Below, one piece after another: positions 48,798 to 58,470 of a stretch of 64,000 bases of DNA. Position 1 is the stretch's first letter, and each line of letters opens with the position of its first letter. Location: assembly GCF_016741935.1 (NCBI RefSeq), contig NZ_JAERRG010000019.1, forward strand, positions 1 to 64,000, written 5' to 3'. A program made the translations under genes and the position numbers. The notes beneath the pieces were generated by a model, which saw only the letters and a program-made list of their open reading frames with translations, was not told where the DNA came from and did not search any database. Origin of the DNA: Streptomyces endocoffeicus. Lineage in GTDB: Bacteria; Actinomycetota; Actinomycetes; Streptomycetales; Streptomycetaceae.

Positions 48798-49691
48798 ATG
48801 ACCGAACAACACCCGGCAACGTCCGTCGCGGTCCTCGGCACCGGCATCATGGGCTCCGGAATGGCCCGTAACCTCGCCCGCTCCGGGCTCGAGGTCCGTG
48901 CGTGGAACCGCACCCGATCCAAGGCCGAGCCGCTCGGCGAGGACGGCGTACGCGTCACCGACACCCCGGCCGAGGCCGTGGACGGCGCCGATGCCGTCCT
49001 GACCATCCTCTACGACGGCGCCGCCGCCCTCGAGACGATGCGGCAGGCCGCCCCCGCGCTGCGCCCCGGAACCGCGTGGGCCCAGGCCACTACGGCGGGT
49101 CTGGACGCGCTGGAGTCGCTCGCCGCGTTCGCCCGGGAGCAGGACCTCGTCCTCATCGACTCGCCCGTGCTCGGCACCAAGCAGCCCGCGGAGAGCGGAC
49201 AGCTGCTGGTGCTGGCCGCCGGGCCGCACCCCGTCCGCCCGGTCGTCTGGCCGGTTTTCGACGCCATCGGCAGCCGTACGGTGTGGGTCGGGGACACCGC
49301 GGAGAGCGCCGCCGCCACCCGGCTCAAGCTGGTGCTCAACAGCTGGGTCCTCAACATCACCCACGCCACGGCCGAGGCGGCCGCCCTCGCCAAGGGGCTG
49401 GGCGTGGACTGGCAGGGCTTCCTCGACGCGGTCGAGGGCGGCCCGCTGGACAACGGCTATATGCGGGTCAAGTCGGCCCAGGTGCTCCGGGGCGACCTCG
49501 AGCCCAGCTTCGCCACCAAGACCGCGGAGAAGGACGCCCGGCTGATCGTGCAGGCCGGGGAGCGCGCCGGAGTACGGCTGGATCTGGCGGCCGCGGGCGC
49601 GGAGCGGTTCCGCCGCGCGATCGCGGCGGGCCATGGCGACGAGGACATGGTGGCCTCGTACTTCGCCAGCTTCGACGGCGAAGCCCCCTGA
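48798..49691 (+). CDS. NAD(P)-dependent beta-hydroxyacid dehydrogenase-like protein
   Basis: A 297-residue enzyme of the 3-hydroxyisobutyrate/6-phosphogluconate dehydrogenase superfamily. The Rossmann motif VAVLGTGIMGSGMARNL is at 10-26, the substrate-side block IDSPVLGTKQPAESGQLLVL replaces the usual DAPVSGG-type loop, and the catalytic Lys region is TRLKLVLNSWVLN. It oxidises a beta-hydroxyacid or reduces the semialdehyde; imine reductases share this fold and cannot be excluded. Convergent with fabF, with a shared terminator between. Confidence 0.9.
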   Translation: MTEQHPATSVAVLGTGIMGSGMARNLARSGLEVRAWNRTRSKAEPLGEDGVRVTDTPAEAVDGADAVLTILYDGAAALETMRQAAPALRPGTAWAQATTAGLDALESLAAFAREQDLVLIDSPVLGTKQPAESGQLLVLAAGPHPVRPVVWPVFDAIGSRTVWVGDTAESAAATRLKLVLNSWVLNITHATAEAAALAKGLGVDWQGFLDAVEGGPLDNGYMRVKSAQVLRGDLEPSFATKTAEKDARLIVQAGERAGVRLDLAAAGAERFRRAIAAGHGDEDMVASYFASFDGEAP

Positions 49692-49698
49692 CGCGGAA

Positions 49699-49734
49699 GC
49701 GGCCCGCCCCCGGCCGGAGCCGGAGGCGGGCCGC
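49699..49734. terminator. Bidirectional terminator between oxidoreductase and fabF
   Basis: Stem GCGGCCCGCC / GGCGGGCCGC (10 bp) with an inner CGGC / GCCG stem; lies between two convergent stop codons. Confidence 0.85.
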
Positions 49735-49749
49735 ACCCGCGTATTCAGA

Positions 49750-49783
49750 GCGTCAGACCACCGATGGCGTCAGACCACCGATG
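49750..49783. repeat. 17-bp tandem duplication next to the fabF stop
   Basis: GCGTCAGACCACCGATG occurs twice in tandem, followed by a partial TGGTCAGA that includes the fabF stop. On the minus strand each unit carries TCTGAC, so the stop context is repeated. Confidence 0.88.
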
Positions 49784-49786
49784 TGG

Positions 49787-51052
49787 TCAGATCGTGCGGA
49801 AGGCCAGCACCACATTGTGGCCGCCGAAGCCGAACGAGTCGTTCAGCGCCACGATCGGGCCCTCGGCCCGGAGCGCCCGCGGCTCGCCGGTCACGACGTC
49901 CGCGTCCGCCTCCGGGTCCAGCGAGCCGATGTTGATCGTCGGCGGGGCCAGCCGGTGGTACAGCGCCAGCACGCTGGCCACCGTCTCCACACCGCCCGCG
50001 CCGCCGAGCAGATGGCCCGTCATGGACTTGGTGGCGGAGACCGCCATGTGGTCCACGTCGTCGCCGAACACCTTGCGCAGCGCCTTGATCTCCGCCAGGT
50101 CGCCCTGCGGCGTCGAGGTCGCGTGCGCGTTGACGTGCGCGACCTCGGCGCCGCTGATGCCGGTGTTCTCCACCAGGTTCTGCAGCGCGTTCCCGATGCC
50201 GTTGCCGGACGGCTCCGGCTGGGTGATGTGGTGGGCGTCGGCCGAGATGCCCTGGCCGATGGCCTGCGCGTACACCCGGGCGCCGCGTGCCGCGGCGTGC
50301 TCCGCCGACTCCAGGACGATGGCGCCCGAGCCCTCGCCCATCACGAAGCCGTTGCGGTCGACGTCGAACGGGCGCGAGGCGCCCTGCGGGTCGTCGTTGC
50401 TCTTGGACATCGCCATCATGTTGCCGAAGGCGACCATGGGCAGCGGGTGGATGGACGCCTCGGTGCCGCCCGCGACGACCACATCGGCGCGGCCGGTGCG
50501 GATCATCTCGATGGCGTAGCCGATGGCCTCGGCGCCGGAGGCACACGCGCTCACCGGGGTGTGCGCGCCCGCGCGGGCGTTGAGGTCGATGCTGACGTTC
50601 GCCGCCGGGCTGTTGGGCATCAGCATCGGCACGGTGTGCGGGGAGACCTTGCGGACGCCCTTCTCGCGCAGCACGTCGTACTGGTCGAGCAGGGTGGTGA
50701 CCCCGCCGATACCGGAGGCCACGACCGCGCCGAGCCGGTCGGGGTCGATCGAGGAGTCCTCGCCCGCCTTGGCGGTGAAGCCCGCGTCCGCCCATGCCTC
50801 ACGAGCCGCGACCAGCGCGAACTGCGCGGAACGGTCGAGCTTGCGGGCCTGCGGACGCGGAATGATCGTGCCCGGCTCCACCGCGATCTTCGCGGCGATA
50901 CGGACCGGCAACTCGGCCGCCCATTCCTCCTCCAGGAGGCGGACGCCGGACCGGCCGGCCAGCATGGCCTCCCAGGTCGACGGGGCGTCGCCACCCAGCG
51001 GCGTCGTGGCACCAACACCGGTGACGACCACGGTGCGATTGGTCGAGTTCAC
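49787..51052 (-). CDS. fabF: Beta-ketoacyl-ACP synthase II
   Basis: Condensing enzyme of type II fatty-acid synthesis, 421 residues, which elongates acyl-ACP with malonyl-ACP in the cytoplasm. The catalytic triad is Cys170 (HTPVSACASGAEAIGYA), His310 (VNAHATSTPQGD) and His347 (SATKSMTGHLLGGAGG). Start is a GTG with AGGA upstream; the preceding acpP stop is 76 bases away. The gene is the last of the fabD-fabH-acpP-fabF operon, the standard Streptomyces order, and ends before a bidirectional terminator. Confidence 0.97.
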   Translation of the reverse strand: MNSTNRTVVVTGVGATTPLGGDAPSTWEAMLAGRSGVRLLEEEWAAELPVRIAAKIAVEPGTIIPRPQARKLDRSAQFALVAAREAWADAGFTAKAGEDSSIDPDRLGAVVASGIGGVTTLLDQYDVLREKGVRKVSPHTVPMLMPNSPAANVSIDLNARAGAHTPVSACASGAEAIGYAIEMIRTGRADVVVAGGTEASIHPLPMVAFGNMMAMSKSNDDPQGASRPFDVDRNGFVMGEGSGAIVLESAEHAAARGARVYAQAIGQGISADAHHITQPEPSGNGIGNALQNLVENTGISGAEVAHVNAHATSTPQGDLAEIKALRKVFGDDVDHMAVSATKSMTGHLLGGAGGVETVASVLALYHRLAPPTINIGSLDPEADADVVTGEPRALRAEGPIVALNDSFGFGGHNVVLAFRTI

Positions 51053-51128
51053 AGGAATTCCTACTCCACGTGTAGAAGGTGCTGGACCTGCCACCGCACG
51101 GGCGGCGACGACCGGTCTTGATACGGGC

Positions 51129-51377
51129 TCAGCCCTGGTGCTTGAGGATGTAGTCGACGGCGTCGCCGACGGTCTTGAGGTTCTTGACGTCGTCGTCCGG
51201 GATCTTCACGTCGAAGCGCTCCTCGGCGGCGACGACCACCTCGACCATGGACAGCGAGTCGACGTCCAGGTCGTCGGTGAAGGACTTGTCCAGCAGGACG
51301 TCCTCGGTCGGGATACCGGCGATCTCGTTGACGATCTCGGCGAGACCTTCGAGGATCTCTTCCTGAGTGGCGGCCAT
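51129..51377 (-). CDS. acpP: Acyl carrier protein
   Basis: Acidic carrier protein of 82 residues that holds the growing acyl chain on 4'-phosphopantetheine. The attachment site is Ser41 in DDLDVDSLSMVEVV. Small, acidic and helical, as expected. It lies between fabH and fabF in the fatty-acid synthase operon. Confidence 0.97.
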   Translation of the reverse strand: MAATQEEILEGLAEIVNEIAGIPTEDVLLDKSFTDDLDVDSLSMVEVVVAAEERFDVKIPDDDVKNLKTVGDAVDYILKHQG

Positions 51378-51459
51378 TGCGGCGCTCCTTCTTCGGTGTG
51401 TTGCGGTGGTGGCGCAGCGTCCGACTTCTGCGGAGCTGCGTGGATATGGACTATGGAGC

Positions 51460-52466
<1,007 letters not shown>

Positions 52467-52470
<4 letters not shown>

Positions 52471-53459
52471 GCTTCTCGGAGCTCCTCTTCGGCCGGTGTG
52501 TCGACGGGAACGGCGTGCTCCTCGATCAGCGCACGCGCCGTGTCGAGATCGTCCGGAGTCTTCAGCGCCACATTGGTGACGCCCGGCAGCGCGCGCTTGG
52601 CGATGCCGGTGAGCGTGCCGCCCGGGGCCACCTCGATCAGCCCGGTGACGCCCAGCTCCTGGAAGGTCTCCATGCACAGATCCCAGCGCACCGGGTTGGA
52701 CACCTGGGCGACCAGCCGCTCGATCACCCCGGCCCCGGTCGCCACGACCCCGCCGTCCCGGTTGGAGACGTATCGGGTGCGCGGATCGGCCACCGGGATC
52801 CCCGCGACCAGGGCCTCGAGGGCGGCGACCGCCGGGGCCATGTGGTCGGTGTGGAACGCGCCGGCCACCTTGAGCGCTACGACGCGGCGCACCCCCTCGG
52901 GCTTGTCCGCGGCCAGCGCCGCCAGCTGCTCGGCGGTGCCCGCGGCCACGATCTGCCCGGCGCCGTTGACGTTCGCCGGGGTCAGTCCGTGCTTGTCGAG
53001 GTGGGCGACGACATCGTCCTGCTCACCACCCAGTATGGCGGCCATTCCGGTCTCGGTGCGGCTCGCGGCCTCCGCCATGGCGAGTCCGCGGCGGCGGACG
53101 AGCACCATGGCCGCCTCGTCGGTGAGCACACCGGAGGCCACGGCCGCGGTGATCTCGCCGACGCTGTGGCCAGCGACCGCGCCGATCCGGTTCGGCAGCT
53201 CCGCGAGACCGGTCGCGCCCTCGACGCCCTCGCCGAACAGGGCGTGGGCGGCGACCAGACCGGCGGCCACCAGCAGCGGCTGGGCCACCGCGGTGTCGCG
53301 GATCTCCTCCTCGTCGGCCTTGGTGCCGTAGTGGATGAGGTCCAGCCCGGAGACGGCCGACCACCAGGCCAGACGTTCGGTGACGCCGGGGAGGTCGAGC
53401 CATGGGGTCAGGAAGCCGGGCTTCTGAGCGCCCTGGCCGGGAGCGACGAGTACGAGCAC
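52467..53459 (-). CDS. fabD: Malonyl-CoA:ACP transacylase
   Basis: Transfers malonyl from CoA to ACP for fatty-acid (and probably aromatic polyketide) synthesis; 330 residues. The GHSVGE motif gives nucleophile Ser99, the VLVLVAPGQGAQ N-terminus is diagnostic, and KVAGAFHTDHM supplies the catalytic His. I take the second of two close GTGs (VLVLVAPG), since AGAGAG is then seven bases upstream; the other starts two codons earlier. First gene of the fab operon, 89 bases after fasR on the same strand. Confidence 0.96.
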
Positions 53460-53548
53460 TCTCACACTCTCTCTTGTGGACGGTCCGGCTCGCCCGTGAG
53501 GACAAGGACGAAGAACCGACAGGGGAATTGTGGGGGTCCAACAAACGG

Positions 53549-54733
53549 TCAGGGCAATATGTTCGCGTCGGCGAGACGTCCCAGGATCAGGGCTATGCGC
53601 AGAGTAAACGCTGACCTGACGTCGGAAGGTGACCATCCGGTGACGTCCGTCACACGTCGTAGCCGGTAGCGGACGGTGTTCGGGTGAACGAAGAGCATTC
53701 GAGCCGCACCTTCCAGACTGCTCGCCTGTTCCAGGTACACACTCAGTGTCTCCAGCAGCGCCGAACCGGCTTCCTCCAGCGGTCTGTAGATCTCCTCCAC
53801 CAACTGCTCACGGGCAGCCGGATCTCCGGCCATCGCGCGCTCCGGCAGCAGATCGTCGGCGATCACCGGACGGGGCGCGTCCGGCCAGGCGGTGCACGCC
53901 TTCAGCCCGGCCGCCGCCGCCCCCGCCGAGCGGGTCGCGGCCAGCAGGTCGGAGACCACAGGACCGGCCACCACCGGCCCCGGGGCATACGGCCCGATCA
54001 GCGCCTTCGCCGTCTGGAGCGGGTTGTCCGAGCCGCCCGCGACCACCACCAGCCGGTCGCCCAGCACCCCGGTGAGCACCTGCAGCTTGGCGTGGCGGGC
54101 GGCCCGCCGGATCGCCTCGACGGTCAGCTCGCTGTCCCCGTCGGGGGCGGTGCCCAGCACCACGCACACATGTTCGGGTGAGTTCCAGCCCAGGGCGGCG
54201 GCGCGGGACAGCGCCCCCTCGTCCGCCTCGCCGGACAGCACCGCGTTGACCACCAGCGACTCCAGCCGGGCGTCCCAGGCGCCGCGCGCCTCGGCGGCCT
54301 GCGCGTACACCTGGGCGGTGGCGAAGGCGATCTCCCGGGCGTACACCAGCAGCGCCTCGCGCAGCACCGACTCATCGCCCGGGGCCGCCACGTCGTCGAT
54401 CGCCGACTCCATGACCTCGATGGTCGTGCGGACCATCTCCACGGTCTGCCGCAGGGTGATCGCCCGGGTCAGCTCGCGCGGGGCGGTGCCGAACACATCG
54501 GTGCTGATCGCCTGGGGTGCCTCGGGGTGGCGAAACCATTCGGTGAAGGCCGCGATGCCCGCCTGCGCCACCAGCCCGATCCAGGAGCGGTTCTCGGGCG
54601 GCATCGCCCGGTACCACGGCAGCTGCTCGTCCATGCGCGCGATGGCGTTGGCGGCGAGCTTCCCGGAGGACTTCTCCAGGCGGCGCAGGGTGGCACTGTG
54701 CGGATGCGGGGTGTTCGAGGCTGGTTCAGGCAC
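53549..54733 (-). CDS. fasR: PucR-family regulator of fatty-acid synthesis
   Basis: Transcriptional activator of 394 residues sitting directly upstream of fabD, the position of FasR, which in Streptomyces is needed for normal expression of the fab operon. The C-terminal PucR-type helix-turn-helix is LFVHPNTVRYRLRRVTDVTG, preceded by LETLSVYLEQASSLEGAARM. A central GGDEF-like/PucR domain (VVVAGGSDNPLQTAKALIGP) separates it from the N-terminal helical domain. The ligand is not visible. Confidence 0.93.
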   Translation of the reverse strand: MPEPASNTPHPHSATLRRLEKSSGKLAANAIARMDEQLPWYRAMPPENRSWIGLVAQAGIAAFTEWFRHPEAPQAISTDVFGTAPRELTRAITLRQTVEMVRTTIEVMESAIDDVAAPGDESVLREALLVYAREIAFATAQVYAQAAEARGAWDARLESLVVNAVLSGEADEGALSRAAALGWNSPEHVCVVLGTAPDGDSELTVEAIRRAARHAKLQVLTGVLGDRLVVVAGGSDNPLQTAKALIGPYAPGPVVAGPVVSDLLAATRSAGAAAAGLKACTAWPDAPRPVIADDLLPERAMAGDPAAREQLVEEIYRPLEEAGSALLETLSVYLEQASSLEGAARMLFVHPNTVRYRLRRVTDVTGWSPSDVRSAFTLRIALILGRLADANILP

Positions 54734-54843
54734 GAGGACAAGACTGCCTTATCGGATGGCGAGCGCTGGGGGCGGGAGGTGTACGCGCGGGTAGGGACGG
54801 GGGCGGGGCGGACGGTCAGCGGCGCACTACCGTGGACCGGGTG

Positions 54844-55512
54844 ATGTGGATACAGCGGTCCGGTGCACGGTATCCGGGCGGGCAGGGCGCGGGCATCGAG
54901 ACGCGCCACGCCTTTTCCTTCTCTGGGTACTACGACCCGGGCAATGTGCGGTTCGGCTCGCTCGTGGCCTGCAACGAGGAGCGGCTCGCCCCCGGCGCGG
55001 GCTTCGCCGAACATCCCCACCGCGATATGGAGATCGTCACCTGGGTCGTCGAGGGCGAGCTCACCCACCAGGACTCCACCGGCGCGCGGACCGTCGTGCG
55101 CCCCGGCGACGTCCAGCGGCTCAGCGCCGGAAGCGGAGTACGCCACACCGAGCGCAACGCGGGTGCCGAACCCCTCACCTTCGTCCAGATGTGGCTGATG
55201 CCGGGCCCTGGCGCCGTCACGGACCCGGCGTACGAGGTGGTGCGCGGCATCGCCGACGGCACCCCGTACGCACTGGAGCGCACCGAGGCGGTGCTGCATG
55301 TGCGGCGGCTGGTGAACGGTGAGCGCACCGCGCTGCCGGACGCGCCCTGGGTGTACGCGCACGCGGTGCGCGGCGCGGCCCGGATCGACGGTGAGACCCT
55401 CACGCCCGGCGACGCGGCCCGGATCTCCACCGCGGAGGGGCTGGAGGCGCGCGCTGAGGGCCCGGCCGAGCTGCTGATCTGGGAGATGCACGCGGAGTCG
55501 GGCTACGGCTGA
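54844..55512 (+). CDS. Pirin-family protein (quercetinase-like)
   Basis: A bicupin of about 222 residues. The metal-binding first cupin is typical pirin: TRHAFSFSGYYDPGNVRFGS, GFAEHPHRDMEIVTWVVEGE (two His) and VRPGDVQRLSAGSGVRHTER (His and Glu). Pirin homologues such as YhhW oxidise quercetin in vitro; the bacterial physiological role is mostly unknown. Starts at ATG 54844, GTG 54841 or GTG 54832 are all possible and none has a clear Shine-Dalgarno sequence. Divergent from fasR. Confidence 0.9.
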   Translation: MWIQRSGARYPGGQGAGIETRHAFSFSGYYDPGNVRFGSLVACNEERLAPGAGFAEHPHRDMEIVTWVVEGELTHQDSTGARTVVRPGDVQRLSAGSGVRHTERNAGAEPLTFVQMWLMPGPGAVTDPAYEVVRGIADGTPYALERTEAVLHVRRLVNGERTALPDAPWVYAHAVRGAARIDGETLTPGDAARISTAEGLEARAEGPAELLIWEMHAESGYG

Positions 55513-55547
55513 GGGGTTCGCTGAGGAGTCACGGGGCGTCCGGCGCC

Positions 55548-55775
55548 CTTCCCGTTGCAGGGGCTTCGCCCCTGGCCCCCTGGCCCCTGGCCCCGGGAGT
55601 CCGGGCTCCTGGGGCGGAGCCCCGCCTTCCAGCCTCTCCAGCGATTGAGGAGCGGGGTCTGGGGCGAAACCCCGCCTTCCAGCCCCTCCGGCGATTGAGG
55701 AGCGGGGTCTGGGGCGGAGCCCCAGTTACGGGAAGGGGCGGGGAGGGGAACAGCCCGCCGCAGGCGCCCCCCAGC
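55548..55775. repeat. Hairpin-rich dispersed repeat block C
   Basis: Begins CCCTTCCCGTTGCAGGGGCTTCGCCCCTGG, shown here in parts (CCCTTCCCGTTGC and AGGGGCTTCGCCCCT), then GGGGCGGAGCCCC and a pair of near-identical 63-bp units (CTTCCAGCC(T/C)CTCC.GCGATTGAGGAGCGG...) and ends GGGAAGGGGCGGGGAGGGG plus GCCCGCCGCAGGC. Same cassette family as at 9.0, 17.5 and 46.7 kb. Confidence 0.87.
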
Positions 55776-55793
55776 CCAGCGCCGCCAGGACCC

Positions 55794-56606
55794 CTAGCCC
55801 AGCTCCGCCAGGACCGCGTCGGTGAACGTCGGCCAGACCTCGATCGCCCACGGACCGAAGGCCCGGTCGGCCAGGGCCACACACGCGGCGCCCGCGTCCG
55901 GATCCACCCACAGGAACGTCCCGGACTGGCCGAAATGCCCGAAGGTGCGGGGCGAGGAGGAGGCCCCGGTCCAGTGCGGCGACTTGCCGTCGCGTATCTC
56001 GAAGCCGAGCCCCCAGTCGTTGGGCCGCTGATGTCCGTAACCGGGCAACACACCCGTGAGACCCGGGTGGACCACAGAGGTGGCCCCGGCCAGCGTCTCG
56101 GCCGCCAGCAGCCGCGGGGCCTGCAGCTCCGCCGCGAAGCGCACCAGGTCGTCCACGGTCGAGACGCCGTCCTTGGCGGGCGAGCCGGACAGGTCGGTGG
56201 CGACCATGCCGAGCGGCTGCAGCACCGCCTGGCGCAGATACTCCGGGAACGGGATGTCCGTGGCCTTGGCGATGTGGTCGCCCAGTACCTCGAACCCGGC
56301 GTTGGAGTAGAGCCGGCGGTTGCCGGGCGCGGCGACCGATCGGTGCTCGTCGAAGGCGAGCCCGGAGGTGTGCGCCAGCAGATGGCGCACCGTGGAGCCC
56401 TCGGGCCCCGCCGGTTCGTCCAGCTCCACCGCGCCCTCCTCGACGGCGACCAGGGCGGCGTAGGCGGCGAGCGGCTTGGTGACCGAGGCGAGGGGGAACC
56501 GATGGCCGGTCGGGCCGTACGATCCGGCCAGGGTGCCGTCCGCGCGCACGACGGCGGCCGCCGCCGTCGGAACCGGCCAGTTCTCGATCATCCGCAGGCT
56601 CTCCAT
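55794..56606 (-). CDS. Serine hydrolase, beta-lactamase family
   Basis: A 270-residue hydrolase of the class C beta-lactamase/esterase fold. The SxxK motif is in FPLASVTKPLAAY, the YxN motif in RLYSNAGFEVLG, and the third motif HFGQSGTF replaces KTG. There is no signal peptide, so it is likely a cytoplasmic esterase, unlike the exported homologue at 20.6 kb. The start is the ATG of MESLRMIENW; a further in-frame open stretch upstream overlaps the MerR gene and is not credible. Confidence 0.88.
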   Translation of the reverse strand: MESLRMIENWPVPTAAAAVVRADGTLAGSYGPTGHRFPLASVTKPLAAYAALVAVEEGAVELDEPAGPEGSTVRHLLAHTSGLAFDEHRSVAAPGNRRLYSNAGFEVLGDHIAKATDIPFPEYLRQAVLQPLGMVATDLSGSPAKDGVSTVDDLVRFAAELQAPRLLAAETLAGATSVVHPGLTGVLPGYGHQRPNDWGLGFEIRDGKSPHWTGASSSPRTFGHFGQSGTFLWVDPDAGAACVALADRAFGPWAIEVWPTFTDAVLAELG

Positions 56607-56692
56607 GCCCCAGAGCCTACGGGGTGCCCGGCGGGGGCTCTTTGGACGGGGAGCGGCCCGCCGCGGGCGCCAAGGTTCCCCCAAATCTCCGC

Positions 56693-56720
56693 TTGCTTGG
56701 AGTGCACTCCAAGTCAATAG
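56693..56720 (+). promoter_or_regulatory. MerR-type promoter with 18-bp palindrome
   Basis: CTTGGAGTGCACTCCAAG at 56696-56713 is a perfect palindrome. It sits between a TTGCTT (56693-56698) and CAATAG (56715-56720), the classical position of a MerR-family operator inside the promoter. It precedes the merR/aldo-keto-reductase operon. Confidence 0.82.
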
Positions 56721-56775
56721 CGTTGAAGACGTCGACGAGGTGTGCGGATCCGCGACCTGCGAGAGGTGAATCGGC

Positions 56776-57240
56776 ATGACCGTGATGGAGAGCGCCCCGG
56801 TGAAGGCGCGGAAGAACTGCGCGGGGAGGTCCGGCCACCCCCGGCCCACCGGGCAGGACCGCTACTCGATCAGTGAGGTCGTCGCCCACACCGGGCTGAC
56901 GGCGCACACCCTGCGCTGGTACGAGCGGATCGGGCTGATGCCGCATGTGGACCGTACGCACACCGGCCAGCGCCGCTTCACCAACCGCGACCTGGACTGG
57001 CTCGACCTCGTCGGCAAGCTGCGGCTCACCGGGATGCCGGTCGCGGACATGGTCCGCTACGCCGAGCTGGTCCGGGAGGGCGAGCACACCTTCGCCGAGC
57101 GTGAGGAGCTGCTGACCACCCATCGCGAGAACGTGCGGGAGCGGATCGCCGAACTCCAGAGCACGCTCGAAGTCCTCGACTTCAAGATCGATGTCTACGC
57201 TGACGCCCGGAGGGTGTCGGAGAGGTTTGACCCCGTATGA
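56776..57240 (+). CDS. MerR-family transcriptional regulator
   Basis: Regulator of 154 residues. The MerR winged helix begins YSISEVVAHTGLTAHTLRWY and continues ERIGLMPHVDRTHTGQRRFT; a dimerising helix follows (REELLTTHRENVRERIAELQ). No Cys ligand is present, so it is of the carbonyl/electrophile-responsive type (AdhR/NmlR-like) rather than a metal sensor. It overlaps the aldo-keto reductase gene by four bases, and a typical MerR palindrome lies in the promoter, so it autoregulates the pair. Confidence 0.93.
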   Translation: MTVMESAPVKARKNCAGRSGHPRPTGQDRYSISEVVAHTGLTAHTLRWYERIGLMPHVDRTHTGQRRFTNRDLDWLDLVGKLRLTGMPVADMVRYAELVREGEHTFAEREELLTTHRENVRERIAELQSTLEVLDFKIDVYADARRVSERFDPV

Positions 57241-58268
57241 GCGACAGCACCAACGAGACCATCGCGACCGTCGGCCTGGGGACCGGCGGACCCGAGGTCG
57301 GCGTCCAGGGCCTGGGCTGCATGGGCATGAGCTGGGCTTACGGACCGACCCACGACGAGGCGGAGGCGCGGGCCACGCTGGAGCGGGCCCTGGAGCTGGG
57401 CGTCACGCTCTTCGACACCGCCGATGTCTACGGCTTCGGGCGGAACGAGGAGTTCATCGCCCCCTTCGTCCGGGCCAACCGGGACCGGATCACCCTGGCC
57501 ACCAAGTTCGCCATCGACCGCGACGAGAGCGACCCGTACGGCCGCCAGCGGATACGCAACGACCGCCCGTACCTCCGCCAGGCCGTCGAGGGCAGCCTGC
57601 GCCGCCTCGGGGTGGACCACATCGACCTGTACTACATGCACCGGCGCAACCCCGAGGTGCCGCTGGAGGAGAGCGTCGGCGCCATGGCCGAGCTGGTGGC
57701 CGAGGGGAAGGTCAAGCACCTCGGCCTGAGCGAGGTCACGGCGGACGAGCTGCGCGCGGCGCACGCGGTGCACCCCATCGCGGCGGTGCAGTCGGAGTGG
57801 TCGCTGTTCAGCCGCGACATCGAGGAGAGCGTGGTGGGGGCCGCCCGCGAGCTGGGCGTCGCCCTCGTGCCGTACTCGCCGCTCGGCCGCGGCTTCCTCA
57901 CCGGCTCCTTCGTCCAGGCCGAGCAGGAGCTGGGCGAGGACGACTTCCGCCGCCGTCAGCCCCGCTTCACCGGCGACAACGCGGCCGCCAACGCCGCGCT
58001 GCTGGAGCCGCTGCGGAAGATCGCCGAGGCGCGCGGGGCCACGCTCGCCCAGATCGCGCTGGCCTGGGTGCAGCAGCGGGCCCAGGTGCACGGGCTCGCC
58101 GTGGTGCCGATCCCCGGCACCCGCACCCGCGCCCGGATCGAGCAGAACACCGGCGCGACCCGGATCGAGCTGAGCGCGGACGAGCTGGCCGCCCTGGAAC
58201 CGATCGCGGGCCAGGTGGCGGGCGCCCGCTACGCCGATATGAGCGCGACGAGCGCGGGCCGGGAATAG
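57237..58268 (+). CDS. Aldo/keto reductase
   Basis: NADPH-dependent carbonyl reductase of 343 residues with a TIM-barrel fold. The catalytic tetrad is visible: Asp60 and Tyr65 (LFDTADVYG), Lys90 (TLATKFAID) and His135 (LYYMHRRNP). QSEWSLFSRD and the C-terminal PIPGTRTRARIEQN bind the cofactor. The sequence is of the YajO/IolS (AKR11/13) type. Co-transcribed with merR, a common aldehyde-detoxification pairing. Confidence 0.95.
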   Translation: MSDSTNETIATVGLGTGGPEVGVQGLGCMGMSWAYGPTHDEAEARATLERALELGVTLFDTADVYGFGRNEEFIAPFVRANRDRITLATKFAIDRDESDPYGRQRIRNDRPYLRQAVEGSLRRLGVDHIDLYYMHRRNPEVPLEESVGAMAELVAEGKVKHLGLSEVTADELRAAHAVHPIAAVQSEWSLFSRDIEESVVGAARELGVALVPYSPLGRGFLTGSFVQAEQELGEDDFRRRQPRFTGDNAAANAALLEPLRKIAEARGATLAQIALAWVQQRAQVHGLAVVPIPGTRTRARIEQNTGATRIELSADELAALEPIAGQVAGARYADMSATSAGRE

Positions 58269-58470
58269 CCCGCGGCGCCGGGCCGCGGTGGGGGAGGCCG
58301 CCGGTACGCGGTGCCATCGGGTGCCGGGCGCGACCGCTCGGACGCGCCGGGCGGGCGGCCGGGGCGTGGTCGCCGTGTTGATGGCGGGCGTCGGGCCGTA
58401 GCGCGGGGCGCCGGGGCTCGGCGGGTGGCCGACGGCACCCGGGTCCACCAGATGCCGGGCGGGACGGCGG

